Shown: positions 1 through 7,817 of the stretch, one piece after another | Position numbering within the stretch: the first letter of the stretch is position 1 | Layout: each line of letters begins with the position of its first letter | Origin: AV80 sp041167565 | GTDB taxonomy: Bacteria; Verrucomicrobiota; Verrucomicrobiia; Chthoniobacterales; UBA10450 | Reading direction: 5' to 3' | DNA: 64,000 bases | Assembly (NCBI GenBank): GCA_041167565.1 | Contig: JBEEHU010000015.1 | Location: 1 to 64,000 of the forward strand | The notes under the pieces: model-generated | Told to the model about the DNA's origin: nothing | Seen by the model: the letters and a program-made list of their open reading frames with translations, nothing else | Databases searched by the model: none | Program-made: the position numbers and the translations under genes

Positions 1-726
1 CGCGACCATCACAGTTGGTATTCACATCGTCTCAGCCGCGACATGGGCGTCAACGTTTACGGCCATTACGGCATGCCCATTCTCGCCTTCCCCACCAGCA
101 TGGGCGACGAGCATGAACAGGAAGGCCAGGGGATGGTCCGCACCCTCGGCCCATATATCGAGGAAGGGCGGATCCGATTCTTCTCCATCAACGGAGTCCA
201 GAGTGATTCCTTCAGCAACAAAGGAGCGCACCCTTTCCATCGGAGCTGGCTCCAGGCGCAATACGACGATTATGTGGCGAGCGAAGTCTTCCCCTTCATC
301 GACTCCGTTTGCCAAACGCCCGGCATTCCGATCACCACCTACGGCGCCTCGCTCGGCGCCTATCACGCGGCCAACACCCTCTTCAAGCATCCCAACCGCG
401 TGAAGCGCTGCTACGCGCTCTCCGGCGTTTACGATTTGCGGGATTCCATGGACGGGATGTATGACGACAACTTCTACTTCAATAACCCGGTCGACTACAT
501 GGCGAACCAGAACGATCCCTGGTTTCTCCACCAGTTAGCGAGCTGCGACATCCACCTCGCTACTGGCAACGGCCCCTGGGAAGTGCCCGGCCCGACCTAC
601 CAAATGTCCGCCGTGCTCGCCAGCCGGGGGATTGCTCATCATCTCGACGATTGGGGCCCGAAGGGCGGACACGAATGGCCCTATTGGCATCACCAGATGT
701 GGGAGTACGTCGGCGCGCACTTCTAG
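1..726 (+). CDS. Putative esterase, alpha/beta hydrolase fold (5' end cut by window)
   Basis: The reading frame is open to the window edge, so the true start lies upstream; an internal ATG at 43 is followed by about 227 residues. The protein contains the nucleophile elbow GASLG (visible in TTYGASLGAYHAAN) and a C-terminal GGHEW that probably carries the catalytic His. This fits the esterase D / PF00756 family, which hydrolyses carboxylic esters in the cytoplasm or periplasm. The substrate cannot be told from sequence. It stands alone, followed by a paired-hairpin repeat. Family call is fairly sure; function beyond esterase is inference. Confidence 0.85.
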   Translation, partial: RDHHSWYSHRLSRDMGVNVYGHYGMPILAFPTSMGDEHEQEGQGMVRTLGPYIEEGRIRFFSINGVQSDSFSNKGAHPFHRSWLQAQYDDYVASEVFPFIDSVCQTPGIPITTYGASLGAYHAANTLFKHPNRVKRCYALSGVYDLRDSMDGMYDDNFYFNNPVDYMANQNDPWFLHQLASCDIHLATGNGPWEVPGPTYQMSAVLASRGIAHHLDDWGPKGGHEWPYWHHQMWEYVGAHF

Positions 727-730
727 GTCA

Positions 731-825
731 CTGTAGCCGCGGCGCTGTCTCGCCGCGTTCCGGCATTTGTAGGGCAGGCGCATCGCCTGCCACCAAATCC
801 CGGCAACCGGAGCGGTCGCCCTACA
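731..825. repeat. TGTAG...CTACA paired-hairpin intergenic repeat
   Basis: The stretch holds a CGCGGCG/CGCCGCG hairpin after TGTAG (732-757), then an element bounded by the 8-bp inverted repeat TGTAGGGC (768-775) and GCCCTACA (818-825). Inside the second unit is a GGCAGGC/GCCTGCC hairpin. Four other loci in the window share the TGTAG/CTACA ends with different inner palindromes. Confidence 0.7.
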
Positions 826-952
826 ATTGATGCGGCCGGGAACCGCGAATCGACGCCCATCCTCGCGAATTCGGGCAATCGAAATTGGCGTTCATTCGCG
901 CTTTCGGCGTTTCTCATCTGGCGGCCGCGCCCGCTCTAATCGATGTTTGCCC

Positions 953-1414
953 ATGCCGAACGTACCTGGTCTGCGCAGTTGCTACGATAAAGTCGGGCGC
1001 CTCATTTATTTCGGGCGGATGCTGGATAAAATCCGCCTCCACGCCGCTGGCCAACTCCCGCCCCCTTACGCCGAGTACCTGGGCGACGCGCAATTCTTCA
1101 CTCTCGACGGACGCTGCTGCCGTTTTCTCGGTGTCTCCTACTCCGAGATCAAGCGTCGCGCGCTCGACAGCGAGAACGATGAAGCGGTGCTGATGTGGGC
1201 GCACGTCCACGGCACGCCGCGCACCGACGAAGAATGCCATGTCTGGAACCGCTTCATCGCCAAACTGGGTTGGCGCGACGAACGCAGCCACGTCCTCCCC
1301 CAGCGCATTCAGGAAAGCGGTCTCACCGGCAAACTGATCGAAACCCTGATCGACCACATCGAATTCGATGAAGGCCGGGACCCCGTGACCGAGCGGGCTT
1401 GGGACAAAATCTAG
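953..1414 (+). CDS. DUF5069 domain protein
   Basis: The 153-residue product begins MPNVPGLRSCYDKVGRLIYF and contains FGRMLDKIRLHAAG, LGDAQFFTLDGRCCRFLGV and a C-terminal ERAWDKI, the usual layout of DUF5069 proteins as I know them. I chose the ATG at 953 because the open frame upstream (from 827) reads through repeat-rich intergenic DNA and has no family resemblance. No catalytic residues can be pointed to and the function is unknown; the family is common in Verrucomicrobiota and Planctomycetota. Confidence 0.8.
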   Translation: MPNVPGLRSCYDKVGRLIYFGRMLDKIRLHAAGQLPPPYAEYLGDAQFFTLDGRCCRFLGVSYSEIKRRALDSENDEAVLMWAHVHGTPRTDEECHVWNRFIAKLGWRDERSHVLPQRIQESGLTGKLIETLIDHIEFDEGRDPVTERAWDKI

Positions 1415-1486
1415 GCTCCAAAGAGTCCGCCATTCTGCCGTATTGCTTGGACCGCCTTCTTGGCGGGAATTAACCTTCCCAAACTC

Positions 1487-1514
1487 GTCACATGTCACTC
1501 GTCACACGTCACTG
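1487..1514. repeat. Heptanucleotide array (GTCACNN)x4
   Basis: Four exact-length heptamers, GTCACAT, GTCACTC, GTCACAC, GTCACTG. The last unit supplies the TGA stop (read on the minus strand, 1511-1509) of the DUF1801 gene. Similar arrays occur around and inside thiC. Confidence 0.75.
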
Positions 1515-1979
1515 CTTCTTGCCTTTTCCTTTCATCGCGTCACGCGCGGCTTGATACCCGGCGACGTACTCTTTCACGGGGAGCCGGGCCACGGTGCTCT
1601 CAACCACATCCAGCGCGAGCTCCGGCAACGTCTTGAAACGGAGACAGCCCTGGCCCATGTCCAGTTTCTTGCCGCTCTTGCCGTATTGCGTGGTGAACCA
1701 CTCCCGCAACGCCGGTTGCCCGTAGAAACAAATCATGTGCAACGCCATGTATCCTTTCTTCGAAGCCACGCTGATGAGCGGTAACGGTTCTTTTTTGTTG
1801 CCCCCATAGCCGGCGGGGTAGGTGGACAGCGGAACGAACCAGCTGATCATGCCGAACTGGATGCCTTCCTTGTATCCCGGTGGCAGGACCCGGTTGATTC
1901 CCCGGCGAACTTCGTTCAACGCCTCCCGGCGATCCGCGGGGAGCGCGGCCAGATACTCAGTCACGGTGGATGCTGGCAT
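1509..1979 (-). CDS. DUF1801 (YdhG-like) protein
   Basis: A 156-residue cytoplasmic protein. Recognisable DUF1801 features are the N-terminal helix EYLAALPADRREALNEVR, the PPGYKEGIQFGMISW segment and the later MALHMICFYG strand. The family has a SufE/iron-chaperone-like fold and includes the YdhG group; the biochemical role is unsettled. The ATG at 1979 matches the usual family N-terminus. The Lys-rich tail KGKGKKQ ends at a TGA contributed by the adjacent heptamer array. It is transcribed towards the DUF5069 gene (convergent). Confidence 0.8.
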   Translation of the reverse strand: MPASTVTEYLAALPADRREALNEVRRGINRVLPPGYKEGIQFGMISWFVPLSTYPAGYGGNKKEPLPLISVASKKGYMALHMICFYGQPALREWFTTQYGKSGKKLDMGQGCLRFKTLPELALDVVESTVARLPVKEYVAGYQAARDAMKGKGKKQ

Positions 1980-2361
1980 GGGGCAAGTCTACCATGAGGC
2001 CTCTTGCCGGAGCAACCGCAACGTCCGGCGGCACTCGAGGGGTCAGAGCTTCGTTCGTCACAAATTGTCAATAGTAAGCTCTGACCACTCCTCGCCTCTC
2101 ATCCCCGCGCATGGATAGGCGTCGCGGCGACCTCTTCATTCTTGACTCTTCTTACCCGCCCGTATCGCCAGGGCGCGATCTAAACAGCCGAATCTCACCT
2201 GAAGATTTTCAAGTCGTTAAGGAATGTCTTGCTGAATTCTATGCAGGTATTATGATCGCCACATCTTCAGCGAGTCGCTGGCTACTGCCACCTACGAGCT
2301 GCGGATAAAAAGATAAAACTTGGACCTGCGGTCGCTTTACCCACCGCAGGAAAGGAAGAAT
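1980..2361. other. Intergenic region upstream of the GHKL/ATPase operon
   Basis: This 382-bp stretch contains the inverted repeat at 2041-2086 and a 65-codon open frame (2111-2308, +) that resembles nothing I recognise and may not be coding. A run of purines (GGAAAGGAAG, 2349-2358) just before the ATG at 2362 is the likely ribosome binding site of the downstream gene. G+C drops here relative to the left flank, so this is probably the boundary of an acquired segment. I see no integrase or direct repeat. Confidence 0.45.
2041..2086. repeat. 11-bp perfect inverted repeat GGTCAGAGCTT
   Basis: GGTCAGAGCTT (2041-2051) and AAGCTCTGACC (2076-2086) flank a 24-bp spacer containing TTGTCAATAG. A half copy with the same core lies at 7828-7849. 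It resembles the dispersed REP-type sequences that RAYT transposases mobilise, but no transposase is in the window. Confidence 0.65.
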
Positions 2362-4221
2362 ATGCTACCTCAGTCTGACGCTGGTGGTCATCGCCTTCTC
2401 GCGATGACAGTTCACAACATCGGTTTTCTCCTCGACCGGTTAGGCCAAGATTGCCATCCGCTCCAGTTCATCCGCGAACTGACGAGGAACTCGATGGAAG
2501 CAATACAACGCGCCGGCGTTGGAGGCTCAATCATCTGGGACTTCGAGCCCATGATGTTCGAGCTCGAAGGGGTTCGGAAGCTTTGCATCATCGACACCGG
2601 AGACGGCATGACCGGCGAAGAAATGGTTCGTTTCATCAATCAGTTATCGTCGTCCATGAGCGAGCAGTCTCTCCACGGAAACTATGGTGTGGGAGCGAAG
2701 ATTGCAGCGGCAACTCGGAACCCGGCCGGCGTGTCGTACTTCTCGTGGAAAAACGGGCAAGGCTCAATGATCCTCCTGTATCGAGATGCTCTGACGGGTC
2801 AGTACGGGCTCAAACAGTGGGAGCGAGCTGACAAGTCTTGGGCGCACTACCTCCCGATCGAAGATGAGCTAAAACCGTCAACAATAGGAGAGCACGGCAC
2901 GATGGTCGTTTTGCACGGCCGTAACACTGGGGAGAACACGCTAGTCGCGCCCGAGGGCGCAGACGCTCCCAGGCGCTGGATTACTCGCTATCTCAACACG
3001 CGCTATTTCGATATACCAGCGGGGATCGAGATCCTGTGCCGAGAGGGCAACCTGCTGGTCGGCGGCGGTGTAGATGATGTCGGGAGTCGTCGAGCAGTGC
3101 TTGGCCAGGCAGAATATCTTCAGAGATACGCCGCCCAGAATGGCAGCGTGTCGTTAGACGGTGCGTCAGCTTGCTGGTGGATAATCCGCGAGAAGGATGA
3201 GGATGCTACCGATCCGATCGACAAGTACTCAGGGCACCTAGAAGCCAGGGGACACGTCGCCGCTCTGTATCAGAACGAGCTGTATGAGATGTCGACCGGC
3301 CGCGCGGGGATGTCGCGGTTGCAGCAATTCGGGATCACCTTCGGGCATCGCTCGGTGATCATCTACGTCGAGCCTGACGCGACGAGCGACAGACTGACGA
3401 CGAATACGGCGAGAACCTCGCTTCTAATCGGAAACGAAGCACTGCCGTGGAGTGAATGGGCGGCCGAGTTCAGGGAGAAGCTCCCGGCTGAACTGAAAGC
3501 GTTTGTAGAATCTCACGCCCCAGGTCCAGACGCGGGCGACAGTATCCGGAACATCCGCGACCGACTACGCGCGATTATCGAGCTGTACAAAGTAAGTCGC
3601 TACCGGCCGGCTCAGAATGGCATGTATTTGACAGACATTAATCAGATGACGCGCGGCGGAAAGCCAATGCCTCTCGGCACCGCTCGAGTTGCGGAAGGGA
3701 CCCCAAGTTCGGCGGAGAAAAGGACCCCGAGAGGGAAAGACGGCAGTCTATATGCTCTTTTCGAGCGCCGGAACGGCACGCCTTCAGACAAGGTTCAGCC
3801 CGACATTTTCCCTGAAGTTAGCTGGGTATCCGTTAACGACGGTTCGCGTGACGCTGGAGACATGGAGGACCGAGCAGCGAAGTATCTTTCGGCGCAGAAT
3901 CTTCTTCTTGTAAATGGAGATTTCCGCGTGTTCCGAGATCTCGTCACGCATTTCATGCGCAACTACAAAGACATGGCCGCAGCCGAATCACTCGTCACAA
4001 ACGCTGTTCGAGGATGGTTCGCGCAGGCACTCGTCGAAGCAGTAATCGGCGTGCAGGCCCTACGCAATAGCAAGGAGTGGACATCCGACGAAATCGAACG
4101 TGCGCTGTCGGAAGAAGCGCTTACCGCGTGCGTGATGCAGAGATATCACGTTCATCTAGCGGTGAAGCGTGAGTTAGGCGCCAAAATTGGAAGCGCAAAA
4201 AGCGGAGGGGCCGTCATATGA
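2362..4221 (+). CDS. GHKL/Hsp90-fold ATPase, first gene of a two-gene ATPase operon
   Basis: The 619-residue product shows the GHKL ATP-binding motifs: N-box ELTRNSMEAI (about residues 39-48), G1 box DTGDGM (78-83), and glycine-rich lid GNYGVGAK (106-113), followed by GTMVVLHG. This places it with MutL/Hsp90/MORC-type ATPases. The remaining ~450 residues are unassigned; no nuclease or membrane segment was seen. ATG 2362 was chosen because GGAAAGGAAG lies just upstream; a TTG at 2320 is the alternative. Its TGA overlaps the next gene's ATG (ATGA), after an SD-like GGAGGGG. Codon use is richer in A/T-ending and AGA/ATA codons than in neighbours, suggesting transfer. Role unknown; defence or stress response is inference. 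Confidence 0.75.
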   Translation: MLPQSDAGGHRLLAMTVHNIGFLLDRLGQDCHPLQFIRELTRNSMEAIQRAGVGGSIIWDFEPMMFELEGVRKLCIIDTGDGMTGEEMVRFINQLSSSMSEQSLHGNYGVGAKIAAATRNPAGVSYFSWKNGQGSMILLYRDALTGQYGLKQWERADKSWAHYLPIEDELKPSTIGEHGTMVVLHGRNTGENTLVAPEGADAPRRWITRYLNTRYFDIPAGIEILCREGNLLVGGGVDDVGSRRAVLGQAEYLQRYAAQNGSVSLDGASACWWIIREKDEDATDPIDKYSGHLEARGHVAALYQNELYEMSTGRAGMSRLQQFGITFGHRSVIIYVEPDATSDRLTTNTARTSLLIGNEALPWSEWAAEFREKLPAELKAFVESHAPGPDAGDSIRNIRDRLRAIIELYKVSRYRPAQNGMYLTDINQMTRGGKPMPLGTARVAEGTPSSAEKRTPRGKDGSLYALFERRNGTPSDKVQPDIFPEVSWVSVNDGSRDAGDMEDRAAKYLSAQNLLLVNGDFRVFRDLVTHFMRNYKDMAAAESLVTNAVRGWFAQALVEAVIGVQALRNSKEWTSDEIERALSEEALTACVMQRYHVHLAVKRELGAKIGSAKSGGAVI

Positions 4222-5495
4222 GTACAGAAAAAAAGCGATTGACGGTTTCAGAGGTATTTCTCGCCGGAGGATTACCGAAATATACTTATGTCCCGAGGAC
4301 TTCTAGGAAGCTCGAGGAAAGGCTCGGACACGCGAAGGACAATTTATGCAAGATTGCGACGGTCACAGGTGCGACGAAGTCTGGTAAGACGGTTTTGGTA
4401 AAAAAGGTCTTCGGCAATGAACCGATGGTGTGGATCGACGGCGGACACGTGAAAACAGCCAAGGACTTTTGGGAAATCGCGGCCGATCAGCTGGAGACAC
4501 CTTCAGAGGTAGAACGCTCGACAACCAAAGAGGCGGGTACAGAAATCGCCGGAGAAGTATCGGCAGAAGGAAACATCTTAGTAGTAAAGGGCGGCGGTAA
4601 AGTTGGTGCGACGCGAGGTAGAAAGACGTCCACTGAAGAAAGACAGAAACGAATTTCATTGACGCCATGGAACGTTATCAAGGAGCTGCAAAAAGCCCGG
4701 ATGCCCGTCATTATCGACGACTTCCATTACATACCGCGCACGCTTCAAGGAGAAATCACGCGAACCTTAAAGCCGTTGGTGTTTAACGGAGTTCCAGTGA
4801 TCTATCTCGCGATTCCGCATCGGCGATACGATGCAGTAAAAGTCGAACGGGAGATGAATGGGCGAATCGAGCATGTAGAGGTTCCAACCTGGGCGCCCAG
4901 TGAATTGGCCGAGATTGCGCAATTGGGCTTTCCTGTGCTTCGGGTAACGCCGAATCCCGGAACATCGGCCAGACTGGCGCGCGAAGCACAAGGCAGTCCC
5001 CACCTGATGCAAGAGTTCTGCCGCAGCATCTGCTTTCTCAGCGGCTTTCGTGAGGCTCCTGACGTTGCGCGGACAATCAATCCGAACTTCAACTACGAAA
5101 CGATCTATCGAAACGTGGCAAAAGAAATGGGTAAGAGCATGTACGAAAAACTTGCTCGCGGGCCGAGGACCAGCACGGACAGAAAAGCGCGTCTGCTGAG
5201 GAACGGCAAGACTGCCGACATTTATAAGGTTGTGCTACTCGCGCTTGCTCACCTAAAGCCGGATGTTACCACCATCGAATATGAAAAGCTTCGATCTGCC
5301 ATCCGGGATGTGCTTCAGGACGATCTGCCGCAAGCACACGAAGTATCTCGCGTATTGGAGCAGATGGCGAAAGTCAGCGCCATGGAAGAGAGTTCTGTGC
5401 CCGTTATCGACTACGAGAAGGACGAGCGAAAACTCCACATCACTGATCCATTCTTCGCCTTCTTCCTGCGGTGGGGCAGTGACCTGATGGCCTAG
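4218..5495 (+). CDS. P-loop AAA/STAND-like ATPase, second gene of the GHKL operon
   Basis: The 425-residue product carries a Walker A motif GATKSGKT (residues 51-58) and a Walker B-like strand MPVIIDDFHY (about 158-167), then AIPHRRYD and a sensor-like stretch, and a C-terminal winged-helix-like part ending ITDPFFAFFLRWGSDLM. This is the build of AAA/STAND NTPases that pair with sensors. A charged insert (about residues 98-145) lies between Walker A and B. Translation is coupled to the GHKL gene through a 4-bp overlap. No effector domain is fused, so either the GHKL protein is the effector or output lies in the unassigned regions. I do not recall a named system with this exact pair. Confidence 0.75.
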   Translation: MSTEKKRLTVSEVFLAGGLPKYTYVPRTSRKLEERLGHAKDNLCKIATVTGATKSGKTVLVKKVFGNEPMVWIDGGHVKTAKDFWEIAADQLETPSEVERSTTKEAGTEIAGEVSAEGNILVVKGGGKVGATRGRKTSTEERQKRISLTPWNVIKELQKARMPVIIDDFHYIPRTLQGEITRTLKPLVFNGVPVIYLAIPHRRYDAVKVEREMNGRIEHVEVPTWAPSELAEIAQLGFPVLRVTPNPGTSARLAREAQGSPHLMQEFCRSICFLSGFREAPDVARTINPNFNYETIYRNVAKEMGKSMYEKLARGPRTSTDRKARLLRNGKTADIYKVVLLALAHLKPDVTTIEYEKLRSAIRDVLQDDLPQAHEVSRVLEQMAKVSAMEESSVPVIDYEKDERKLHITDPFFAFFLRWGSDLMA

Positions 5496-5711
5496 TCTCA
5501 TCAGCCTGTGGTGAAGCGAGGCACCGCCCGCGGGAACTCATAATACTGCTGTTCCATACCCGGTTGGTTATCCACTCAACAGCACCCACGGTGCGGCTGG
5601 AACTGGCACGGGGTCGCGTCTAAACGTTTTACATTTCCGAGCGAATCGTGCTCGCAGAATTCGAAATACAGCGGTTTGCGCTCGACGTGCCACTGCAGTC
5701 TCTTGGCGGAG

Positions 5712-6479
5712 ATGGCTAGGACGAAGACATACCTCGTAAAAGGCTCCGCCTCACGCGGTCCCAAACGAAAAGGCGTTGCCTCACGCGGTCGTCGGAGGCG
5801 GTGGAAATGGATTTTGATTCTTCTCGGGGTTTTGCTCCTCATCCCGGCGATGCAGGTGGCGGTGGTGCGATTCGTTAATCCTCCAAGGACGCTGCCGATG
5901 TGGATCGATCAGATGTCGGCGAGTGCGCCAAAGTCTCCGCTCCGCTACCGCTGGATCCCGTTGGCGCAGATTCCGGAGATGTTCCTGAAACACCTTTGGA
6001 TTTCGGAAGATCAGCGGTTCTTCCAGCACGAGGGCTTTGACTGGACGGAGATGGATCTCGCGGTGAAAGAAGCGGAGCGGAAAAGGAAACCGGTCCGGGG
6101 AGCATCCACGATCACGAACCAATGCGCCCGGTCGATCTTCCTTTGGCAGGGACGGTCGTGGATCAGGAAAGGATTGGAATCGTACTACACGATCTGGATG
6201 GAGTTGCTGTTGCCGAAGCGGCGCATTTTCGAGCTGTATGCGAACGTGATCGAGATGGGGCGCGGTATCTACGGGGTCGAAGCAGCTTCGCAGCATTATT
6301 TCGGCGTCAGCGCGCGCGGTCTTACGCGGGAGCAGTCGGCGATGCTCGCGGCCGTGCTGCCGAATCCGAAAGGCTGGGATCCGACCAACCCGGGCCCGAT
6401 GTTACGCTGGCGTCAGCAGCGCATTTTGCGACGGGAACAGACGGCGCATTTTCCGGAGAAGTTGCTGCGCTCCCCGTAA
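5712..6479 (+). CDS. mtgA: Monofunctional peptidoglycan glycosyltransferase (MtgA-like)
   Basis: Family 51 glycosyltransferase polymerising lipid II into glycan strands at the inner membrane. Visible motifs are EDQRFFQHEGFDW (about residues 99-111, catalytic Glu), RGASTITNQ (about 129), and KRRIFELYANVIEMG. One transmembrane helix (about 32-50) anchors it. ATG 5712 is preferred over upstream TTG/GTG because it starts a typical basic tail. Oddities: the cytoplasmic tail contains two palindromic-element peptides (VKGSASRG, KGVASRG), the C-terminus HFPEKLLRSP matches another dispersed repeat near 8.63 kb, and the TAA stop (6477-6479) is supplied by a third palindromic copy. Confidence 0.9.
   Translation: MARTKTYLVKGSASRGPKRKGVASRGRRRRWKWILILLGVLLLIPAMQVAVVRFVNPPRTLPMWIDQMSASAPKSPLRYRWIPLAQIPEMFLKHLWISEDQRFFQHEGFDWTEMDLAVKEAERKRKPVRGASTITNQCARSIFLWQGRSWIRKGLESYYTIWMELLLPKRRIFELYANVIEMGRGIYGVEAASQHYFGVSARGLTREQSAMLAAVLPNPKGWDPTNPGPMLRWRQQRILRREQTAHFPEKLLRSP
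5735..5790. repeat. Two VKGSASRG-type palindromic elements inside the transglycosylase gene
   Basis: Copy one (5735-5760) runs from CGTAAAAGGCTCC to TCACGCGGTC; copy two (5766-5790) is a diverged version, CGAAAAGGCGTTGCC then TCACGCGGTC. In the gene's frame they read VKGSASRG and KGVASRG. Arms are CGT/ACG extended by neighbouring bases; the centre AGGC...GCCT is also palindromic. Confidence 0.8.
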
Positions 6480-6500
6480 AAGGCTTCGCCTCACGGGGTC
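6475..6500. repeat. Palindromic element copy, supplies mtgA stop
   Basis: CGTAAAAGGCTTCGCC followed by TCACGGGGTC. With the preceding bases the outer arms are CCCCGT and ACGGGG, whereas other copies have CCGCGT and ACGCGG: a compensatory pair of changes that argues the hairpin itself is conserved. Confidence 0.8.
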
Positions 6501-6521
6501 TCATCATTCTATCTTGGAAGC

Positions 6522-6829
6522 GTGTTCTACATGTACGTGTTAAGGTCGGAGAGCGACTCCAATTTCTACATTGGTTTCTCGACGGACTTAAAGAGGCGTT
6601 TTTGGCGGAGCATACGCGGGGCGCTTCATTCGCCACGAAATCCCGAGGTCCGTGGAAACTAATCTATTACGAAGCTTACACGGAGCGCGAAGACGCCGAA
6701 GGTCGAGAGAAATTCCTGAAGAGCGGGGCCGGACGGCGTTTCTTACGCTCCCAGCTCCGTCATTACCTCAAACGATTCCCTGCGCGGACTATCCAAGGCG
6801 CGGTCCGCGCCTCGACTAAAGCCGCGTGA
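6522..6829 (+). pseudogene. GIY-YIG endonuclease-domain protein, frameshifted
   Basis: The N-terminal part reads VFYMYVLRSESDSNFYIGFS (GIY-YIG motif as YVL...YIG) from GTG 6522 in one frame. The conserved continuation AEHTRGASFATKSRGPWKL lies in another frame. The switch falls at a run of five T (about 6599-6603) after codons for DLKRR; six T would restore one continuous frame. The complete protein would be the ~95-residue stand-alone UPF0213/YhbQ-like type. A sequencing error, real decay or programmed slippage cannot be told apart here. The TGA stop is inside a palindromic repeat. Confidence 0.75.
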
Positions 6830-6850
6830 GGCGAAGCCTTTTACGCGGTT
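6821..6850. repeat. Palindromic element between two convergent genes
   Basis: Inverse-orientation copy: GCCGCGTGAGGCGAAGCC followed by TTTTACGCGGTT. It supplies the TGA of the GIY-YIG gene (6827-6829) and touches the TAA of the opposing DNA ligase gene (6851-6849). Its position and fold would suit a bidirectional terminator. Confidence 0.8.
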
Positions 6851-7736
6851 AATCCCGGCGAACGCGCAGATAGGAAGGGAACCTCGGCAAGCCTTTGGCA
6901 GTTAATCCCCGGAACCGATAGGTGATGACCGTCCCCACCGGTGGCGGCGATTCTCGGTCGGCGTCGGTCAGGCCGCTCCCGATCGAGAACTCCCGGCCGT
7001 CGTCCGTCCGGACGCGGAGTGCTCCGAGTTTGCCCGCGAATTTTCCTTTCCCCGGTTCGTGCGCGATGACGGTCGCTTCCGCATCGTCGTAAGGCTTGAC
7101 CTTAAGCAGGGTGGGCGAGCGTCTTGCTTCGTAGGCCGACTCCGGCTGGCGCAACATCAATCCTTCACCGCCTTCCCGGACGATGCGATCGCGCTCGGCG
7201 AGGAGTTGGGTCGTGCCCTGACAGCGTTCCTGCGCCACGACTTTGACGAAGCGGTTTCCTTCCGAGACGTTTTCTCGCAAGAATTGCATTCGCTGTTCGA
7301 AGGTGCCTTTCGCCTGCGGGGCATCGAACACCATATAGCGGACGCCTTTCCAGCGGTCGTCCGGCGTCTCCGAACGGACGATGCTCATGGTCTCTTCAAA
7401 CTTCCCATGGCCAATCCATAACTCTCCGTCCAGGGCGACGTCGCGCGGGAGTTCCGCGAGAAAGTAATCGGGCGCGTGAATAAGATTGCCTTTACGGCTC
7501 CATAACTTTTGGCCATCCCAATAACCCCGGAGGCCGTCGTATTTCTCACTCATCCACCAGCCGGTCGGATCGATGGACGGGTTCCAAACATTCGCCAGGA
7601 GCAGATGGGGCGTTTGGTTTTCCGTCGCCGGAGTGGCGGCAGCGGGATCTTTCTCTTTCGCCGCGAGGCTGCCGGCCAGAAAGAAACCGGCCGCCAGTAC
7701 AATAAGTGTCGCTTTGCATTCTGGGGGAATGTTCAT
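6849..7736 (-). CDS. Secreted ATP-dependent DNA ligase (LigE-like)
   Basis: The 295-residue product has the nucleotidyltransferase motifs of ATP-dependent DNA ligases: motif I EKYDGLRG with the AMP-accepting Lys, motif III ALDGELW, YMVFDAP, motif IV EGGEGLMLR, motif V TLLKVKPYDD, and a C-terminal OB-fold segment. From ATG 7736 the N-terminus is a hydrophobic signal peptide (LIVLAAGFFLAGSLAAK), as in the periplasmic LigE family of Proteobacteria. It would seal nicks in extracytoplasmic DNA, plausibly during DNA uptake. No competence genes are nearby. An upstream start at 7760 is less likely because it would bury the signal peptide. Confidence 0.88.
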   Translation of the reverse strand: MNIPPECKATLIVLAAGFFLAGSLAAKEKDPAAATPATENQTPHLLLANVWNPSIDPTGWWMSEKYDGLRGYWDGQKLWSRKGNLIHAPDYFLAELPRDVALDGELWIGHGKFEETMSIVRSETPDDRWKGVRYMVFDAPQAKGTFEQRMQFLRENVSEGNRFVKVVAQERCQGTTQLLAERDRIVREGGEGLMLRQPESAYEARRSPTLLKVKPYDDAEATVIAHEPGKGKFAGKLGALRVRTDDGREFSIGSGLTDADRESPPPVGTVITYRFRGLTAKGLPRFPSYLRVRRD

Positions 7737-7775
7737 GCCCAGGAGGTTCGCCAATTCCAATTAGCGCTGTCAAGC

Positions 7776-7804
7776 CCGCGTAAAAGGCTTCGCCTCACGC
7801 GGTC
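7776..7804. repeat. Palindromic element copy (intergenic)
   Basis: CCGCGTAAAAGGCTTC followed by GCCTCACGCGGTC. Arms CCGCGT/ACGCGG. It lies upstream of the ligase gene and downstream of the small nucleotidyltransferase partner. Confidence 0.8.
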
Positions 7805-7817
7805 TGATCGCTCTATG

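Noticed and set aside
2111..2308. 65-codon plus-strand open frame before the GHKL gene
   Set aside because: No recognisable sequence or convincing ribosome binding site; kept only as part of the intergenic description.
6122..6521. 5' part of a long plus-strand open frame ending at 6829
   Set aside because: It overlaps mtgA in another frame; only the part after about 6600 encodes the GIY-YIG C-terminus.
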